Below are positions 6,139 through 6,688 of a stretch of DNA of 6,688 nt, in pieces. The translations under genes and the position numbers were made by a program. The DNA is taken from contig JAHBAP020000496.1 in assembly GCA_018500005.2 (NCBI GenBank), positions 1 through 6,688 on the forward strand, read 5' to 3'. The stretch comes from Mycobacterium sp. GTDB taxonomy: Bacteria > Actinomycetota > Actinomycetes > Mycobacteriales > Mycobacteriaceae. The notes under the pieces are model-generated. The model was given only the letters and a program-made list of their open reading frames with translations, was not told the origin of the DNA and made no database searches. Within the stretch, counting starts at the first letter, position 1; each line of letters starts with the position of its first letter.

Positions 6139-6688
6139 ATGCCAAATCAGCGGAGGGCCGCGGCCGATGCGCGCGCCCAAGTCGCTACCGCCGCGGGGGT
6201 GTCCTGGTGGGGCGCGGTGCTGATCGCGGTGACCGCCACGCTGATCGGACTGGCCATCGAAACGGGCCTCGGGCACAAGGAACTCGGCGGTGTTTTCGCC
6301 ACCTTCTATGCCCTTGGTTGTTTTGCCGCGGTGCTGGCGGTGCGGCAGTCCGCCATCTTCACCGCGGTCATCCAGCCGCCTTTACTGTTGTTCGTCGCGG
6401 TGCCGTTGGCCTACTACCTGTTCCACGAATCGGCATTCGGCGGCCTCAAGGACATCCTTATCACCTGCGGGTATCCACTGATCGAACGTTTTCCGCTGAT
6501 GCTGTTCACCGCGGCGGCGGTGTTGCTGATCGGATTGGTCCGGTGGTACCGGTCGATGTCGGTGCCGGGCCGTCCGCAGGCCGCCACCGCCCACCCCCAG
6601 CGGCCCGGACTGCTGGCCGCGATGTCGACCAAGCTGGCCTCGGCCTTCGCCGGGAACGGCTCCGTGGACGAAGATGCCGGCTCCCGCC
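6139..6688 (+). CDS. DUF6542-type four-helix membrane protein, 5' part
   Basis: The frame is open from ATG 6139 to the window edge (183 codons seen), so the C-terminus is missing. Residues 1-20 are a short polar N-terminus. Four hydrophobic helices follow at about 23-42, 50-67, 72-94 and 119-135, with family-like stretches WWGAVLIAVTATLIG and YALGCFAAVLAVRQ. Residues after 136 are polar and Pro/Arg/Ala-rich, probably a cytoplasmic disordered tail. Its place divergent from ychF matches the M. tuberculosis gene Rv1111c as I remember it. No enzymatic motif is visible and the function is unknown. The start is supported by the -10 box 6 nt upstream (leaderless). Third-position GC in this frame looks high, in line with a real gene. 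Confidence 0.85.
   Translation, partial: MPNQRRAAADARAQVATAAGVSWWGAVLIAVTATLIGLAIETGLGHKELGGVFATFYALGCFAAVLAVRQSAIFTAVIQPPLLLFVAVPLAYYLFHESAFGGLKDILITCGYPLIERFPLMLFTAAAVLLIGLVRWYRSMSVPGRPQAATAHPQRPGLLAAMSTKLASAFAGNGSVDEDAGSR

Overview
The window is high-GC DNA with GTG starts, almost no recognisable -35 boxes and leaderless-looking promoters. Its protein families (Mce-associated membrane proteins, an EphC-like and a BpoB-like hydrolase, and YchF divergent from a DUF6542-type membrane protein) point to a Mycobacterium/Mycolicibacterium-type actinobacterium. The identifications rest on motif reading and memory of the families; no database search was run.

Left block (1-2198). A minus-strand operon contains two Mce-associated (Mam) membrane proteins followed by the N-terminal part of an EphC-like epoxide hydrolase that runs off the left edge. 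The three genes are tightly coupled: a 4-nt GTGA overlap, then a 1-nt gap. Diverging from this operon across a 114-bp gap is a BpoB-like alpha/beta hydrolase. The gap holds a perfect 7-bp dyad, and each arm contributes to a -10-like hexamer facing outward.

Middle block (2164-4923, all minus strand). In transcription order from the right this holds a second, HNL/EstC-like alpha/beta hydrolase, a PhnA/YjdM-type zinc-ribbon protein, a 319-bp gap that starts with what looks like the C-terminal remnant of a VapB antitoxin, and a 421-residue SAM-dependent methyltransferase. The methyltransferase carries a C-terminal PqqD-like segment and overlaps bpoB tail-to-tail by 35 bp. As I remember M. tuberculosis, ychF and bpoB are separated there by different genes (vapBC32 through zwf1/gnd2), so this block looks like a variable segment between conserved anchors.

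Right block (4936-6688). The translation-associated ATPase ychF (minus) probably shares a transcript with the HNL-like hydrolase, with 12 nt between them. It is divergent from a four-helix membrane protein of the DUF6542 type that runs off the right edge. Both divergent genes have a TANNNT -10 box 6-7 nt before the start codon, so both are predicted to be leaderless.

I do not see a clear novel defence or biosynthetic system. The most interesting signals are the methyltransferase/PqqD-like architecture, the orphan Mam pair coupled to ephC, the VapB scar, the symmetric dyad in the left divergent promoter, and the HNL-like hydrolase without an obvious catalytic acid.
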